Below the pieces are notes generated by a model, which was not told the DNA's origin, ran no database searches, and saw nothing but the letters and a program-made list of their open reading frames with translations. Positions 45,451 through 53,508 of a DNA stretch of 64,000 nucleotides are shown here, piece after piece. Within the stretch, counting starts at the first letter, position 1, and the number at the start of each line of letters is the position of its first letter. This stretch comes from Lachnospiraceae bacterium. Lineage in GTDB: Bacteria; Bacillota; Clostridia; Lachnospirales; Lachnospiraceae. The stretch covers positions 433,572 to 497,571 of the forward strand of contig LR698958.1 in NCBI GenBank assembly GCA_902381685.1, written 5' to 3'. A program made the translations under genes and the position numbers.

Positions 45451-45840
45451 TTATTGTTGTACATTATTTTTTTTCATCTTTTCATGCTCACTCGCAAGTT
45501 CCTCGTATAATTGGAGAATGTTCCAGTCTTTATTCGTGTCGGTAAGTATCGCTTTATAGTCCACTTTTCTTACCCCGTTCCTCCGAATGCGATATAAAAT
45601 CTGTTCCAGTTGAGACTCTCTCAAATTAGAAAAAATCATCATCTCTTTTTCTAATTCTTCCCCTTCATAGATTTCCTGCGTCTCTTCCATATCTTTCATT
45701 CCCGCCAAACAGCCGATTGTCTGCAAATAATCCTTTTTCTCAATCGTTTTCATTTTAATTTTAAGAGATAGAAGTATCATCTTGATTTCTCTCAACTGTT
45801 TAGCGTCCTGAAAATTAATCAATAATACTGTTTCACGCAT
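45451..45840 (-). CDS. DUF3783-domain protein
   Basis: 129 residues. The second half (LRESQLEQILYRIRRNGVRKVDYKAILTDTN then W-x2-LQLYEELASEHE) is the DUF3783 signature. The first half begins ETVLLINFQDAKQLREIKMIL, a Rossmann-like start. No function is known. It follows the PPIase gene by 7 bp. Confidence 0.8.
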   Translation of the reverse strand: MRETVLLINFQDAKQLREIKMILLSLKIKMKTIEKKDYLQTIGCLAGMKDMEETQEIYEGEELEKEMMIFSNLRESQLEQILYRIRRNGVRKVDYKAILTDTNKDWNILQLYEELASEHEKMKKNNVQQ

Positions 45841-45847
45841 AGCTTTC

Positions 45848-46588
45848 CTATTTTTCTAAATATTTTTCTTTTAATACGTTTACCTGCTCCATATATTTTG
45901 CATTTTGTTTCTGCTGTACAAGACTTCTTCTGATTGTCTCTTTCACTTCATCAAAAGCGGCAACAGATTCTTCCGTTCTGTTTTCCACTTTAATTAAGTG
46001 ATAGCCAAACTGTGTTTTCACAGGGCCTTTCACTTCTCCGATTTCTGCTTCAAAAGCCACATCTTCAAATTCTTTTACCATTTGGCCTCTTCCAAACTGT
46101 CCCAAATCTCCGCCTCTTGTACCTGAAGGACATGTAGAAAATTCTTTTGCGGAATCTTCAAATGTTTTTTCTCCGTTTAAAATAGATTCTAAAATCGTTT
46201 GGCATTTTTCTTCTGAATCCGTCAAAATATGTTTTGCGCTGACTGTCGCACCTTTCTTAAACTGCTGACTGTTTGCGTCATAGTACGCTTTCACTTCTTC
46301 ATCAGACACTTCCACACCTTTCATTGTCTCGCGCATTGCCAACTGCGCGAGAATGTCCTTTTTCGCATTTTTAAGAATCTGCTGAAACTCTTCTGTCTCT
46401 TCCAGTTTCATTTCTTCTCCCATTTGCGCAAATAAATGTAAAGAAATTAACTGTTCTAAACACTGGTCTCTAAATTGAGGATTGTTGATATATGGCTGCT
46501 GTTCTCTTGGAACATTATTTAAAAATGCTTGTAATTCCTCTTCTGTAATCGGTTGTCCTGCAACAGTTGCTAATACTTTTTCACTCAT
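45848..46588 (-). CDS. Parvulin-type peptidyl-prolyl isomerase (cytoplasmic PrsA/SurA-like)
   Basis: 246 residues. An N-terminal helical SurA-like arm (about 1-110) is followed by the parvulin core SAKHILTDSEEKCQTIL, GTRGGDLGQFGRGQMVKEFEDVAF and FGYHLIKVENR. Unlike Bacillus PrsA there is no signal peptide or lipobox, so it should act inside the cell on folding proteins. It is read with nth upstream and the DUF3783 gene downstream. Confidence 0.93.
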   Translation of the reverse strand: MSEKVLATVAGQPITEEELQAFLNNVPREQQPYINNPQFRDQCLEQLISLHLFAQMGEEMKLEETEEFQQILKNAKKDILAQLAMRETMKGVEVSDEEVKAYYDANSQQFKKGATVSAKHILTDSEEKCQTILESILNGEKTFEDSAKEFSTCPSGTRGGDLGQFGRGQMVKEFEDVAFEAEIGEVKGPVKTQFGYHLIKVENRTEESVAAFDEVKETIRRSLVQQKQNAKYMEQVNVLKEKYLEK

Positions 46589-46614
46589 TTTGTTTCTCCT
46601 TTATTCTGCTTTCA

Positions 46615-47247
46615 TTATATCTTTTTTGCACAGATGTCCGCTAAACAGCATCTGTCACAATAAGGTTTTGTTCTCGCCGTACACACTTCTCTTCCGTGAT
46701 ATACGAGGCGGTGGCAAAAATCACTTCCCTCTTCACCCGGAATGATTTTCCACAATTCCATTTCCACCTTCTTAGGTTCTTTTATCCCATTTACCAAACC
46801 AATGCGATTCACCAGACGTATGCAGTGTGTGTCTGTAACGATCGCCGGTTTGCCAAAAACATCTCCCATTATCAGATTTGCACTTTTTCTTCCTACACCC
46901 GGCAGGGCTAAAATCTCATCAAACGTCGTCGGAATCTGGTCATTGTATTTCTCATGTAAAATTTTCATACAGGCGCTAATATCCCTCGCCTTGCTCTTTC
47001 CAAGCCCGCACGGTCTTACAATCTCTTCAATCTCCTCAACCGGTGCATTTGCCAGAGATTCCACGTCCGGAAATTTTGCATATAGTTTTTCCACAACAAT
47101 GTTGACACGCTCGTCAGTACACTGTGCCGCCAGGCGAACTCCCACAAGCAGTTTCCACGCTTCATCGTAATCTAAAGTACAGTCCGCAACCGGATATTCT
47201 TTTTTTAATCGTTCAATTACTTCTAATGCTAATTCTTTTTTTCTCAT
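46615..47247 (-). CDS. nth: Endonuclease III
   Basis: 210 residues. The helix-hairpin-helix LPGVGRKSANLIMG holds the catalytic Lys and VTDTHCIRLVNRIGL the catalytic Asp. The [4Fe-4S] loop reads C-x7-C-x2-C-x5-C (VCTARTKPYCDRCCLADIC), one residue longer in the first gap than E. coli Nth. It removes oxidised pyrimidines and nicks abasic sites. With ung and the OGG enzyme it gives three base-excision glycosylases in this window. Confidence 0.96.
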   Translation of the reverse strand: MRKKELALEVIERLKKEYPVADCTLDYDEAWKLLVGVRLAAQCTDERVNIVVEKLYAKFPDVESLANAPVEEIEEIVRPCGLGKSKARDISACMKILHEKYNDQIPTTFDEILALPGVGRKSANLIMGDVFGKPAIVTDTHCIRLVNRIGLVNGIKEPKKVEMELWKIIPGEEGSDFCHRLVYHGREVCTARTKPYCDRCCLADICAKKI

Positions 47248-47387
47248 GTTTTTTACCTCTCTGCCATTTTAACATTATTTTATATAGATAACAATGTTAT
47301 CAAATTAAAAATTTTTTAAGAAAGTCTTTCGCCCTTTTTTATCTCTCTTTTCTATACTAATCATAAACAAATTTGGAGGGACATTTT

Positions 47388-47882
47388 ATGAATTCAAAAA
47401 AATTATCTATCGGACTATTCTCATTTTACTGTGCTGCACTTACATGGATTATCCTGTTTAAGTTTTCTTTTTCTTTGGAGGAATTACCCCATTTAAGAAA
47501 TATCAATCTTATACCTTTTGCCGAATCGGTTATTGTAAATGGGAAAGTGGATTTTTCAGAGATTTTTCAAAATCTTTTTGCTTTCATTCCTTTCGGCGTT
47601 CTTATCAGCACTATATCAGAAAATAAATCTTTTCTTCAGAAACTTTTGCCTGCTTTTTTTGTCAGTCTTACTTTTGAGGTTTTACAGTTTATATTCTCTA
47701 TCGGTGCAAGCGATATAACAGATGTGATTACCAATACTCTCGGCGGACTTATTGGCATCGGTATTTTCATGGTATTGAGAAAACTATTTAAACGAAAATA
47801 CAAAACGGTAATCAACATTGTCAGCCTTATTTTTGCCATACTCTTTTCCGGTTTAATGCTTATGCTGTTTTTGGCAAATTAA
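47388..47882 (+). CDS. VanZ-family membrane protein
   Basis: 164 residues with four to five membrane segments. The VanZ signature NLIPF appears as NINLIPFAES, followed by FQNLFAFIPFGVLIS and FEVLQFIFSIGASDITDVITNTLGG. The family is linked to teicoplanin resistance in one cluster but its action is poorly understood. The start at 47388 follows GGAGGG; the ORF opens five codons earlier at a TTG. It is probably cotranscribed with the fRMsr gene, 46 bp on. Confidence 0.9.
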   Translation: MNSKKLSIGLFSFYCAALTWIILFKFSFSLEELPHLRNINLIPFAESVIVNGKVDFSEIFQNLFAFIPFGVLISTISENKSFLQKLLPAFFVSLTFEVLQFIFSIGASDITDVITNTLGGLIGIGIFMVLRKLFKRKYKTVINIVSLIFAILFSGLMLMLFLAN

Positions 47883-47928
47883 GTATGCTATACTGATAAC
47901 AAATGACTTAAATGAGGAGATAAAACAA

Positions 47929-48411
47929 ATGAAAAACATTGATATTGTTTACCCAAAGGAGAAAAAGAAACTTTATTCTTTACTCAGAACACAATTAATT
48001 GCGCTGACAGACGGAGTACCACATACACTTGCTAATTTTTCCAACGCCTCCGCCCTTTTAAATCAGGCACTCTCTGATATTAACTGGGTTGGTTTTTATT
48101 TCATAAAAGAAAATCAACTTGTGCTTGGAACATTCCAGGGAAAACCTGCCTGTATAGAAATTCAGATTGGGAGCGGAGTTTGCGGAACTGCCGTTGCCAA
48201 AAATGAAACCATTGTTGTAGAAAACGTACATGATTTCCCGGGACATATCGCCTGTGACAGCGCGTCTAATTCAGAGATTGTCATTCCTATTCATGCACAC
48301 GGTGAAATTATAGGAGTTCTTGATATTGACAGTCCGATTTTTTCAAGATTTGACGAGGAAGATAAAAACGGACTGGAAATGCTTGTAAAAGTACTTGAGG
48401 AGATGTTTTAG
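47929..48411 (+). CDS. Free methionine-(R)-sulfoxide reductase (GAF-domain, YtsP-like)
   Basis: 160 residues, one GAF domain. The family's three Cys are at 75 (GKPACIEI), 85 (GSGVCGTA) and 109 (HIACDSAS), and the substrate pocket VIPIHAHGEIIGVLDIDS is intact. It repairs oxidised free methionine using thioredoxin. AGGAG precedes the ATG. The stop overlaps the glycerate kinase stop tail-to-tail. Confidence 0.93.
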   Translation: MKNIDIVYPKEKKKLYSLLRTQLIALTDGVPHTLANFSNASALLNQALSDINWVGFYFIKENQLVLGTFQGKPACIEIQIGSGVCGTAVAKNETIVVENVHDFPGHIACDSASNSEIVIPIHAHGEIIGVLDIDSPIFSRFDEEDKNGLEMLVKVLEEMF

Positions 48412-48419
48412 ACATCTCC
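48399..48419. terminator. Bidirectional terminator holding two overlapping stop codons
   Basis: GGAGATGT (48399-48406) pairs with ACATCTCC (48412-48419); the loop contains both the TAG of the fRMsr gene and the TAA of the glycerate kinase gene. A CTTTT run follows on the plus strand. Confidence 0.75.
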
Positions 48420-49550
48420 CCTTTTCATTTGAATCACACGGAAAACCTGCTCTACGCTATCCTTGAGATTTTCTATTGCCTTTTCTTTTGCAGTTGCTTC
48501 TTCCAACGTCACAATCTCCCGCACAATCGGAAAAAACGCATCTATCCCTTTCTCATTGCACTGTTTTGCTCCTTCTGTCACTGTTCCCGCAAATGCAATA
48601 ACATTTTTATGATACTTTTTCGCCAACTCCGCTACACCGAGAGGGGCTTTTCCCATACCGGTCTGTGCATCTAATCGCCCTTCTCCCGTAATAACTATAT
48701 CAGCATTTTGTATCACTTCTTCTATAGAAAGTTTCTCCAAAACAAACTGAATCCCCGAAAAGAACTCTGCCTGCAAATAACTGAGAAAAGCAAATCCAAT
48801 TCCGCCGCCCGCACCCGCACCTTTTTTCATACTGTAATCTTTACCGATAAACTTTTCTGTTTGATAAGCAAAATGTTTTATTCCTTTATCCAGTTTTTCT
48901 TTCTGTTCTTCCGTAACACCCTTTTGTTTTCCAAAGACATAAGTCGCTCCATTCTCTCCGTAAAGTTCATTTTCTACATCACACATAATACGAAAACAAC
49001 ATTTTTTTAATGCGGAAGAAACATTTTCATCTGAAATAAATTCTATTCTTCCCACTTCTTTACCGCCACGTCCTATAGGATTTTTCTCCTTATCTAAAAA
49101 AGTATAACCAAGCGCCTGTAACATTCCCACTCCCGCATCATTTGTTCCGCTTCCACCTATTCCTATCCAAATTTCCCGACACCCTTTCTGTACAGCGTCC
49201 AAAATCATTTCTCCCACTCCGAAAGTGTCCGCCTGTAACGGATTTTTTTCTTCCAAAAGGGTAAGTCCTGCTGCCTGAGCCATTTCAATAACAGCAACTT
49301 TTTCCGTCTCTAAATATCCATAGTATGCGATGTTTTTCTCTCCCAAAGGTCCTGATACAGAAACGGAGATTTTCTTTCCACCCAGACTTTCCGTAAGGAT
49401 TTCCCCTGTTCCTTCTCCTCCGTCAGCCAGCGGTTTCACTGCTATATTTGCATTTGGGTAAACACCTTTTATACCTTCCCGCACTGCATTTCCCGCTTCC
49501 CGTGAAGTCATACTCCCTTTAAAAGAATCCATGATTACTGCCACATTCAT
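48408..49550 (-). CDS. Glycerate kinase
   Basis: 380 residues. MDSFKGSMTSREAGNAVREG, PLADGGEGTGEIL and GGIGFAF in the middle are GlxK-family signatures, with GEGRLDAQTGMGKAP near the end. It phosphorylates D-glycerate. A larger open frame starts at 49751, but those 67 codons overlap the neighbouring gene and do not resemble the family; the ATG at 49550, with AGGAAGAGG upstream, is preferred. Confidence 0.94.
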   Translation of the reverse strand: MNVAVIMDSFKGSMTSREAGNAVREGIKGVYPNANIAVKPLADGGEGTGEILTESLGGKKISVSVSGPLGEKNIAYYGYLETEKVAVIEMAQAAGLTLLEEKNPLQADTFGVGEMILDAVQKGCREIWIGIGGSGTNDAGVGMLQALGYTFLDKEKNPIGRGGKEVGRIEFISDENVSSALKKCCFRIMCDVENELYGENGATYVFGKQKGVTEEQKEKLDKGIKHFAYQTEKFIGKDYSMKKGAGAGGGIGFAFLSYLQAEFFSGIQFVLEKLSIEEVIQNADIVITGEGRLDAQTGMGKAPLGVAELAKKYHKNVIAFAGTVTEGAKQCNEKGIDAFFPIVREIVTLEEATAKEKAIENLKDSVEQVFRVIQMKRGDV

Positions 49551-49555
49551 TTTAT

Positions 49556-49897
49556 TTATTCCTCTTCCTGCAAAACCTTTATGATTTGCACACGTTTTTG
49601 CGTTAATAGTGCCAATGTATTTTTTACTGCCACAATATTTTTCTCTCCGATTTCTTTTCTCAGACGGATAAAAAGCATTTCCATATTTTTTATTTCCAGT
49701 TCTTTTCCTTTTTGCGTCATTCTCCTTAAAGTCATCATTGCCGAAGACCACTGTCTGCGTGACGCCGCCTGCCCGATTCTCATAAAATCCATGCCCTTTA
49801 TAAAGGTATTCAATTCTATAAAATAGGTTTCTTCTCCTAATTTTTCTATTCCTTCCTGCACCTGTACGCCCAGTTGCTCTAATTTTCTCTGTATCAT
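49556..49897 (-). CDS. Small helical protein of unknown function
   Basis: 113 residues, almost entirely helical, basic, no membrane segment. It begins MIQRKLEQLGVQVQEGIEKLG and shows repeats of QR/RR (ASRRQWSSAMMTLRRMTQKG, TQKRVQIIKV). I do not recognise it. The start at 49897 uses GAGGG. It sits 5 bp before glycerate kinase and just downstream of the intron insertion, so its upstream transcript may come from the small membrane protein gene beyond the intron. Confidence 0.7.
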   Translation of the reverse strand: MIQRKLEQLGVQVQEGIEKLGEETYFIELNTFIKGMDFMRIGQAASRRQWSSAMMTLRRMTQKGKELEIKNMEMLFIRLRKEIGEKNIVAVKNTLALLTQKRVQIIKVLQEEE

Positions 49898-49944
49898 TTT
49901 ATTCCCTCTTATTGTCACTTTCTAATTTTATCATTTGCCATACA

Positions 49945-50016
49945 GTCGAGTAGACTAAAGCCTTGCAACTTTAGCCCCTCACAGATCCGTACGTGCGGCT
50001 TTCCCGCATACGGCTC
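49945..50016 (-). ncRNA. Group II intron domains V and VI
   Basis: Read on the minus strand, GAGCCGTATGCGG with GAAA-type turn and CCGCACGTACGGATC (about 50016 to 49984) is the conserved catalytic domain V hairpin. Domain VI follows with CTAAAG/CTTTAG arms. Both stems are intact, which suggests a splicing-competent intron. Confidence 0.85.
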
Positions 50017-50034
50017 CTCATAATAACATTCACT

Positions 50035-51330
50035 TTAATATAAGCAATAGTACGTCTTTGGTTTCGCAAGCGGATAACACTTTAGCATTTCCCAAAAACC
50101 ACCCCATGTATAGGCTCTTCTGCAACCTCGACGATTTACCGCTTTAAACAGGAATTGTTGTACTCTGTGTAAGAATGCACATAATCTTCTATAATTCCAT
50201 GTTACTCCATAATAGCGATAGTGACCTACAAGCTTTACATTCAGCTCTTTTATGATTTCTCTGACCGGACGGTTCCGATTATCATATATCCATAGTTTAT
50301 ATTCTTTCAGCTTACGTTCAAACTTCTTTCGAGATGTCTGCAACTTTAATGCAAATGTTCCCTTTCTCGTTTTTCCGCAATAGAAAGTAAAACCTAGAAA
50401 ATCGAATGCTTCTGGCTTACCTATTCCTCTGGATAGTCTGTTGGTTTCTGCAAATCTCCCAAATTCAATCAACCTGCTTTTACTGCTTTCCAGCTCAAGA
50501 TTGAATTGTTCCATCCTCTCTTTCAGGGCTGAATAATACCACTCTGCTTCTGATTTATACTGGAATCCAGCTACAAAATCATCTGCAAAATTCACCAGAA
50601 AACAGTCTCCTTTTAACGTCTTTTTCACCACAAATTTAAACCACAGCGTTAACACGTTATGCATGTATATATTTGCTAGCATCGGACTCATGACTGAACC
50701 CTGTGCTGAACCTTCCTCTGTTGATTCAAATTTTCCATCTTCCATTATTCCAGCTTTTAAATATTTCTTTATCAGCCAGAGCAGATTTGGGTCTTGAATA
50801 TGCCATTCCAGAAATCTCATCATCCAGTCATGGTTAATGTGATCGAAAAATCCTTTAATATCAGCGTCCACTATGTAGCTGATTTTCCCATAACTGATTC
50901 TCTGATATACTTCTTTTACCGCTTCGTGACAACCTCTGTTTGGTCTAAATCCATACATACAGTTCAGAAATCTTGGCTCGTAAATTGCTTCTAGTACTTT
51001 CTTTACTGCCATTTGGACAATCTTATCCTCGTAAGAGGCTATTCCCAGCGGTCGCATTTTTCCATTTCCCTTTGGAATATATACCCTCAATGATGGGAGT
51101 GTTTTAAAAGATTTGTTCTTTAACCTCTGTACTAAGTCTTCGATATTTCTATCGAGGTTCTTTCCGTATTCTTCCTTTGTCACCTTATCAACACCAACTG
51201 CCTTTTTGCCATCTAATTCTTTATGGCATTGTTTCAGCAATTCTGCATTTATCAAGTGATATATGGATGTGAATACAGGTTTCTTTGTTTCTGCCGATAT
51301 TTCAGCTATTCTTTCTAATTTCGTTCCCAT
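50035..51330 (-). CDS. Group II intron reverse transcriptase/maturase
   Basis: 431 residues. RT motifs in order: YIPKGNGKMRPLGIAS, GFRPNRGCHEAV, VDADIKGFFDHINH, GSAQGSVMSPMLANIYM, and NFADDFVAG, the active site (FADD in place of the usual YADD). The maturase X domain follows (KLVGHYRYYGVTWNYRRL). No HNH endonuclease domain follows, so retrohoming would depend on nicks or replication forks. The reading frame is unbroken. Confidence 0.95.
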   Translation of the reverse strand: MGTKLERIAEISAETKKPVFTSIYHLINAELLKQCHKELDGKKAVGVDKVTKEEYGKNLDRNIEDLVQRLKNKSFKTLPSLRVYIPKGNGKMRPLGIASYEDKIVQMAVKKVLEAIYEPRFLNCMYGFRPNRGCHEAVKEVYQRISYGKISYIVDADIKGFFDHINHDWMMRFLEWHIQDPNLLWLIKKYLKAGIMEDGKFESTEEGSAQGSVMSPMLANIYMHNVLTLWFKFVVKKTLKGDCFLVNFADDFVAGFQYKSEAEWYYSALKERMEQFNLELESSKSRLIEFGRFAETNRLSRGIGKPEAFDFLGFTFYCGKTRKGTFALKLQTSRKKFERKLKEYKLWIYDNRNRPVREIIKELNVKLVGHYRYYGVTWNYRRLCAFLHRVQQFLFKAVNRRGCRRAYTWGGFWEMLKCYPLAKPKTYYCLY

Positions 51331-51820
51331 TATTTCCTCCGTCCCTGAGTACGGATAATGTGTCCTCAGAAAGACCGTTACTATGCAGTCCCCTTCCCTC
51401 CATCGGCATTACCCGATTTCATCAGTACTATGAGACTGTCCGACTACCTGTTATCCATTTGAAGCTCTCCATTTTCAGTTGATACTTCATACTCTTATAC
51501 GAGAGACAACAGGTTCTCCCCAGTTGATGTGTACCCACAATGTCAAGCATGATTGGCCCTTTGACCCCGCAGCGCCACACAATTCTCGCCATAATGACTT
51601 GTGTGCTGTTGCCTTCCGCACCAGTTAAGACGTCGGCCTACTGAAGTTAACTTTTCGAGGCTCAATAGCATTGCAACCCTGCTTTCTTGCTGTCTACGCT
51701 TGTCAGTTGCTGTTACCAACAACATCCCAAGACTCGCTATTATCTGGCTGGCTAGACCTTGGATAAATCGGATTCCCACCGACTTGGTTACACACCCTTA
51801 GCTGGGCGCACAACTGGGAT

Positions 51821-51994
51821 TTATCTTTCTTTTTTCTTATCCTGTCCTAATGCAATAAATCCAGCGGTAACAGCAAGGGCAAACATAATATCATGTTCGC
51901 CTAATGGGTCTGTTACTATGGAATAAATCAAAAACACCGTACAAACCAGTAATACTGCCAATATAACCCCACGAACAATTTTTCTTTTTTCCAT
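51821..51994 (-). CDS. Small membrane protein, 57 residues
   Basis: Translates as a basic start (MEKRKIVRG), a first membrane segment (about 9-26), a short acidic loop (TDPLGEHD), a second segment (about 36-51), and a charged tail ending KKKER. AAAGGAGC lies 9 nt before the ATG. I do not recognise the family. Two features support a real gene: the alternating hydrophobic and charged layout, and the intron that begins just after its stop without breaking it. It may form an operon with the 113-residue gene and glycerate kinase across the intron. Confidence 0.7.
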   Translation of the reverse strand: MEKRKIVRGVILAVLLVCTVFLIYSIVTDPLGEHDIMFALAVTAGFIALGQDKKKER

Positions 51995-52046
51995 TGTATA
52001 ACGCTCCTTTACAACTTCAAATTTTTAAAATTCTCTAACATTCCAC

Positions 52047-52070
52047 CTTCTTGAACTTACGTTCAAGAAG
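52047..52070. repeat. 10-bp inverted repeat upstream of the small membrane protein gene
   Basis: CTTCTTGAAC and GTTCAAGAAG around TTAC, perfect. It lies between divergent promoters (small membrane protein and the Rpn-like gene). It could be an operator or a hairpin; nothing else identifies it. Confidence 0.5.
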
Positions 52071-52229
52071 TATCCCTCGCTCTGCTCGATCAATTCTAAT
52101 TTTCCTATTTCCTTATACCCTATATTATATCAGTTCTCTATATCTACCACAATAAAATAATGCTGTTCAAACAACCTTTTATCTGCTACAATCAATTTAT
52201 AGAATTCCTCTGTAAATGGAGGAAGTCAG

Positions 52230-53120
52230 ATGAAGAAACAACTAAAAAATCTTACCATCAAAGATAATTTTATGTTTGCAGCAGTGATGTTAGATGAGGA
52301 AAATTGCAAAGGCTTTTTAGAAAGAGCATTACAGATGAAAATTGACCGCGTGCAAGTCAGTGCGGAGAAAAATATCGTATATCACCCAGAGTATAAAGGT
52401 GTGCGGTTAGACGTATATGCAAAGGACGAAAACAATACCCGCTATAATGTGGAAATGCAGGTATCAACCCAAAGTTCATTAGGCTTGAGAAGCAGATATT
52501 ATCAAAGCCAAATGGATATGGAAATGTTATTATCCGGTTCGGAATACGAAGAACTTCCAAAAAGTTATGTGATTTTTATCTGTGATTTTGACCCGTTTGG
52601 TGAAAGAAAATACAAATATACTTTTGAAATGGAATGTAAAGAAACGGCAAAAGCGAAATTACAGGACAAAAGAAAGATTGTATTTTTAAGTACAAAAGGT
52701 AAAAATGCAGAAGAAGTGCTGGAGGAACTTGTCCGTTTTCTAGAGTTTGTAAAAGCAGACATAAAGGAAAGCCAAAATGATTTTCAAGATGAATATGTAA
52801 AGCAGTTGCAGAAATTTGTAGAACATATCAAAAAAGATAGGGAAATGGAGGAACGCTTTATGCTTTTTGAAGAATTATTGAAAGAAGAAAGAAAATCAGG
52901 AAGAGAAGAGGGACGAGAAGAAGGAAGACAAGAAGGAAGACAAGAGGGTCGAAAAAAAATGGCCGAAATCACAACTGCATTACTTTCAAAATATGGAGAA
53001 ATTCCCGATGCTCTTTCGGAAAAAATCAATGAAGAAAAAGATATGGAAATGTTAAAACGTTGGATAAGCGTAGCAACTGAAGTCAGTACAATCGAAGAAT
53101 TTATTTCTAAAATATCTTAA
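52230..53120 (+). CDS. Rpn-family PD-(D/E)XK nuclease/putative transposase
   Basis: 296 residues. The N-terminal Rpn region (LTIKDNFMFAAVMLDEENCK) and the nuclease core with RLDVYAKDENNTRYNVEMQ (D-x-n-E-x-Q) match recombination-promoting nucleases. A helical arm ends in a run of EGREEGRQEGRQEGR, encoded by a short DNA repeat. The usual role is DNA cleavage that stimulates recombination; true transposition has not been shown for the family. GGAGG precedes the ATG. Its AT-rich surroundings and its nearness to the intron suggest an acquired stretch. Confidence 0.88.
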   Translation: MKKQLKNLTIKDNFMFAAVMLDEENCKGFLERALQMKIDRVQVSAEKNIVYHPEYKGVRLDVYAKDENNTRYNVEMQVSTQSSLGLRSRYYQSQMDMEMLLSGSEYEELPKSYVIFICDFDPFGERKYKYTFEMECKETAKAKLQDKRKIVFLSTKGKNAEEVLEELVRFLEFVKADIKESQNDFQDEYVKQLQKFVEHIKKDREMEERFMLFEELLKEERKSGREEGREEGRQEGRQEGRKKMAEITTALLSKYGEIPDALSEKINEEKDMEMLKRWISVATEVSTIEEFISKIS

Positions 53121-53508
53121 GTTATTTCTGGATAAGTCAAATCTATAGCCCGCAAAGCTGAGAAAGATTTGTGGGCGTAAGTAAACAAGTCGTGCCAGTT
53201 CAGGCAAATATTCAAAAAAATGCAGAGGAATTCTATAAAAATTCACTTTATTGCCAGTTATTCTTTTTATGCAAAAAAAAAAAACAACCGGCAGTCGCCC
53301 GCCGGTTAAAAGGAGAAAAATATATGATCTATGTAAACGTTTAAAACGTAATTTTTAGTCGAAGTCCAACAGCCATAAATAACCGTTCTTAAATATAACC
53401 GTTGTCTTCTTTGATTTGATACGTTTATTATAAAATGTAATTATGTAAAATCTGTGACAAAAAAACTAAAGAACTGTGAAAAATCTGAAGATTTTCCTAA
53501 GAAACCTA
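53121..53508. other. Intergenic region of 388 bp without a supported gene
   Basis: It holds a stem GCCCGCAAA/TTTGTGGGC (53148-53156 and 53168-53176, one G.U pair) after the Rpn gene, an A-rich tract, a strong minus-strand terminator at 53272-53307, and an AT-rich tail containing a repeated AACGGTTAT-like pair. A six-codon frame (ATG at about 53324, after AGGAG) is present on the plus strand, but I do not call it a gene. No tRNA or riboswitch is seen. Confidence 0.6.
53272..53307 (-). terminator. Strong Rho-independent terminator with no gene directly upstream
   Basis: AACCGGC (53286-53292) and GCCGGTT (53301-53307) form a GC-rich stem that on the minus strand is followed by a run of about 12 T with one interruption. 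The nearest minus-strand gene ends 200 nt upstream, so the transcript it ends may be a long 3' tail or a separate small RNA. Confidence 0.75.

Larger units (their letters stand above)
49945..51811 (-). mobile_element. Group II intron with reverse transcriptase
   Basis: About 1.87 kb on the minus strand. The 5' end at 51811 begins GTGCGCCC, a typical group II start. The 5' RNA domains run to 51331, the RT lies in domain IV, and domains V and VI end near 49945 with CTACTCGAC. The flanks show the 5' exon ends 10 nt after the stop of a 57-residue gene and the 3' exon begins 48 bp before the next gene, so the intron splits an intergenic region and breaks no gene. Boundaries are good to a few bases; the intron class is not assigned. 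Confidence 0.9.

Noticed and set aside
49556..49751. 67-codon N-terminal extension of glycerate kinase
   Set aside because: It overlaps the 113-residue gene in another frame and does not resemble the family; a good start with ribosome site exists at 49550.
52900..52960. Short tandem repeats resembling a CRISPR or VNTR
   Set aside because: They are in-frame codons of the EGRQEGR tail of the Rpn-like protein, with no spacers.
53324..53344. Six-codon frame (MIYVNV) with AGGAG upstream
   Set aside because: Too short, followed by no downstream gene on that strand; chance ribosome-like sites are common in purine-rich DNA.
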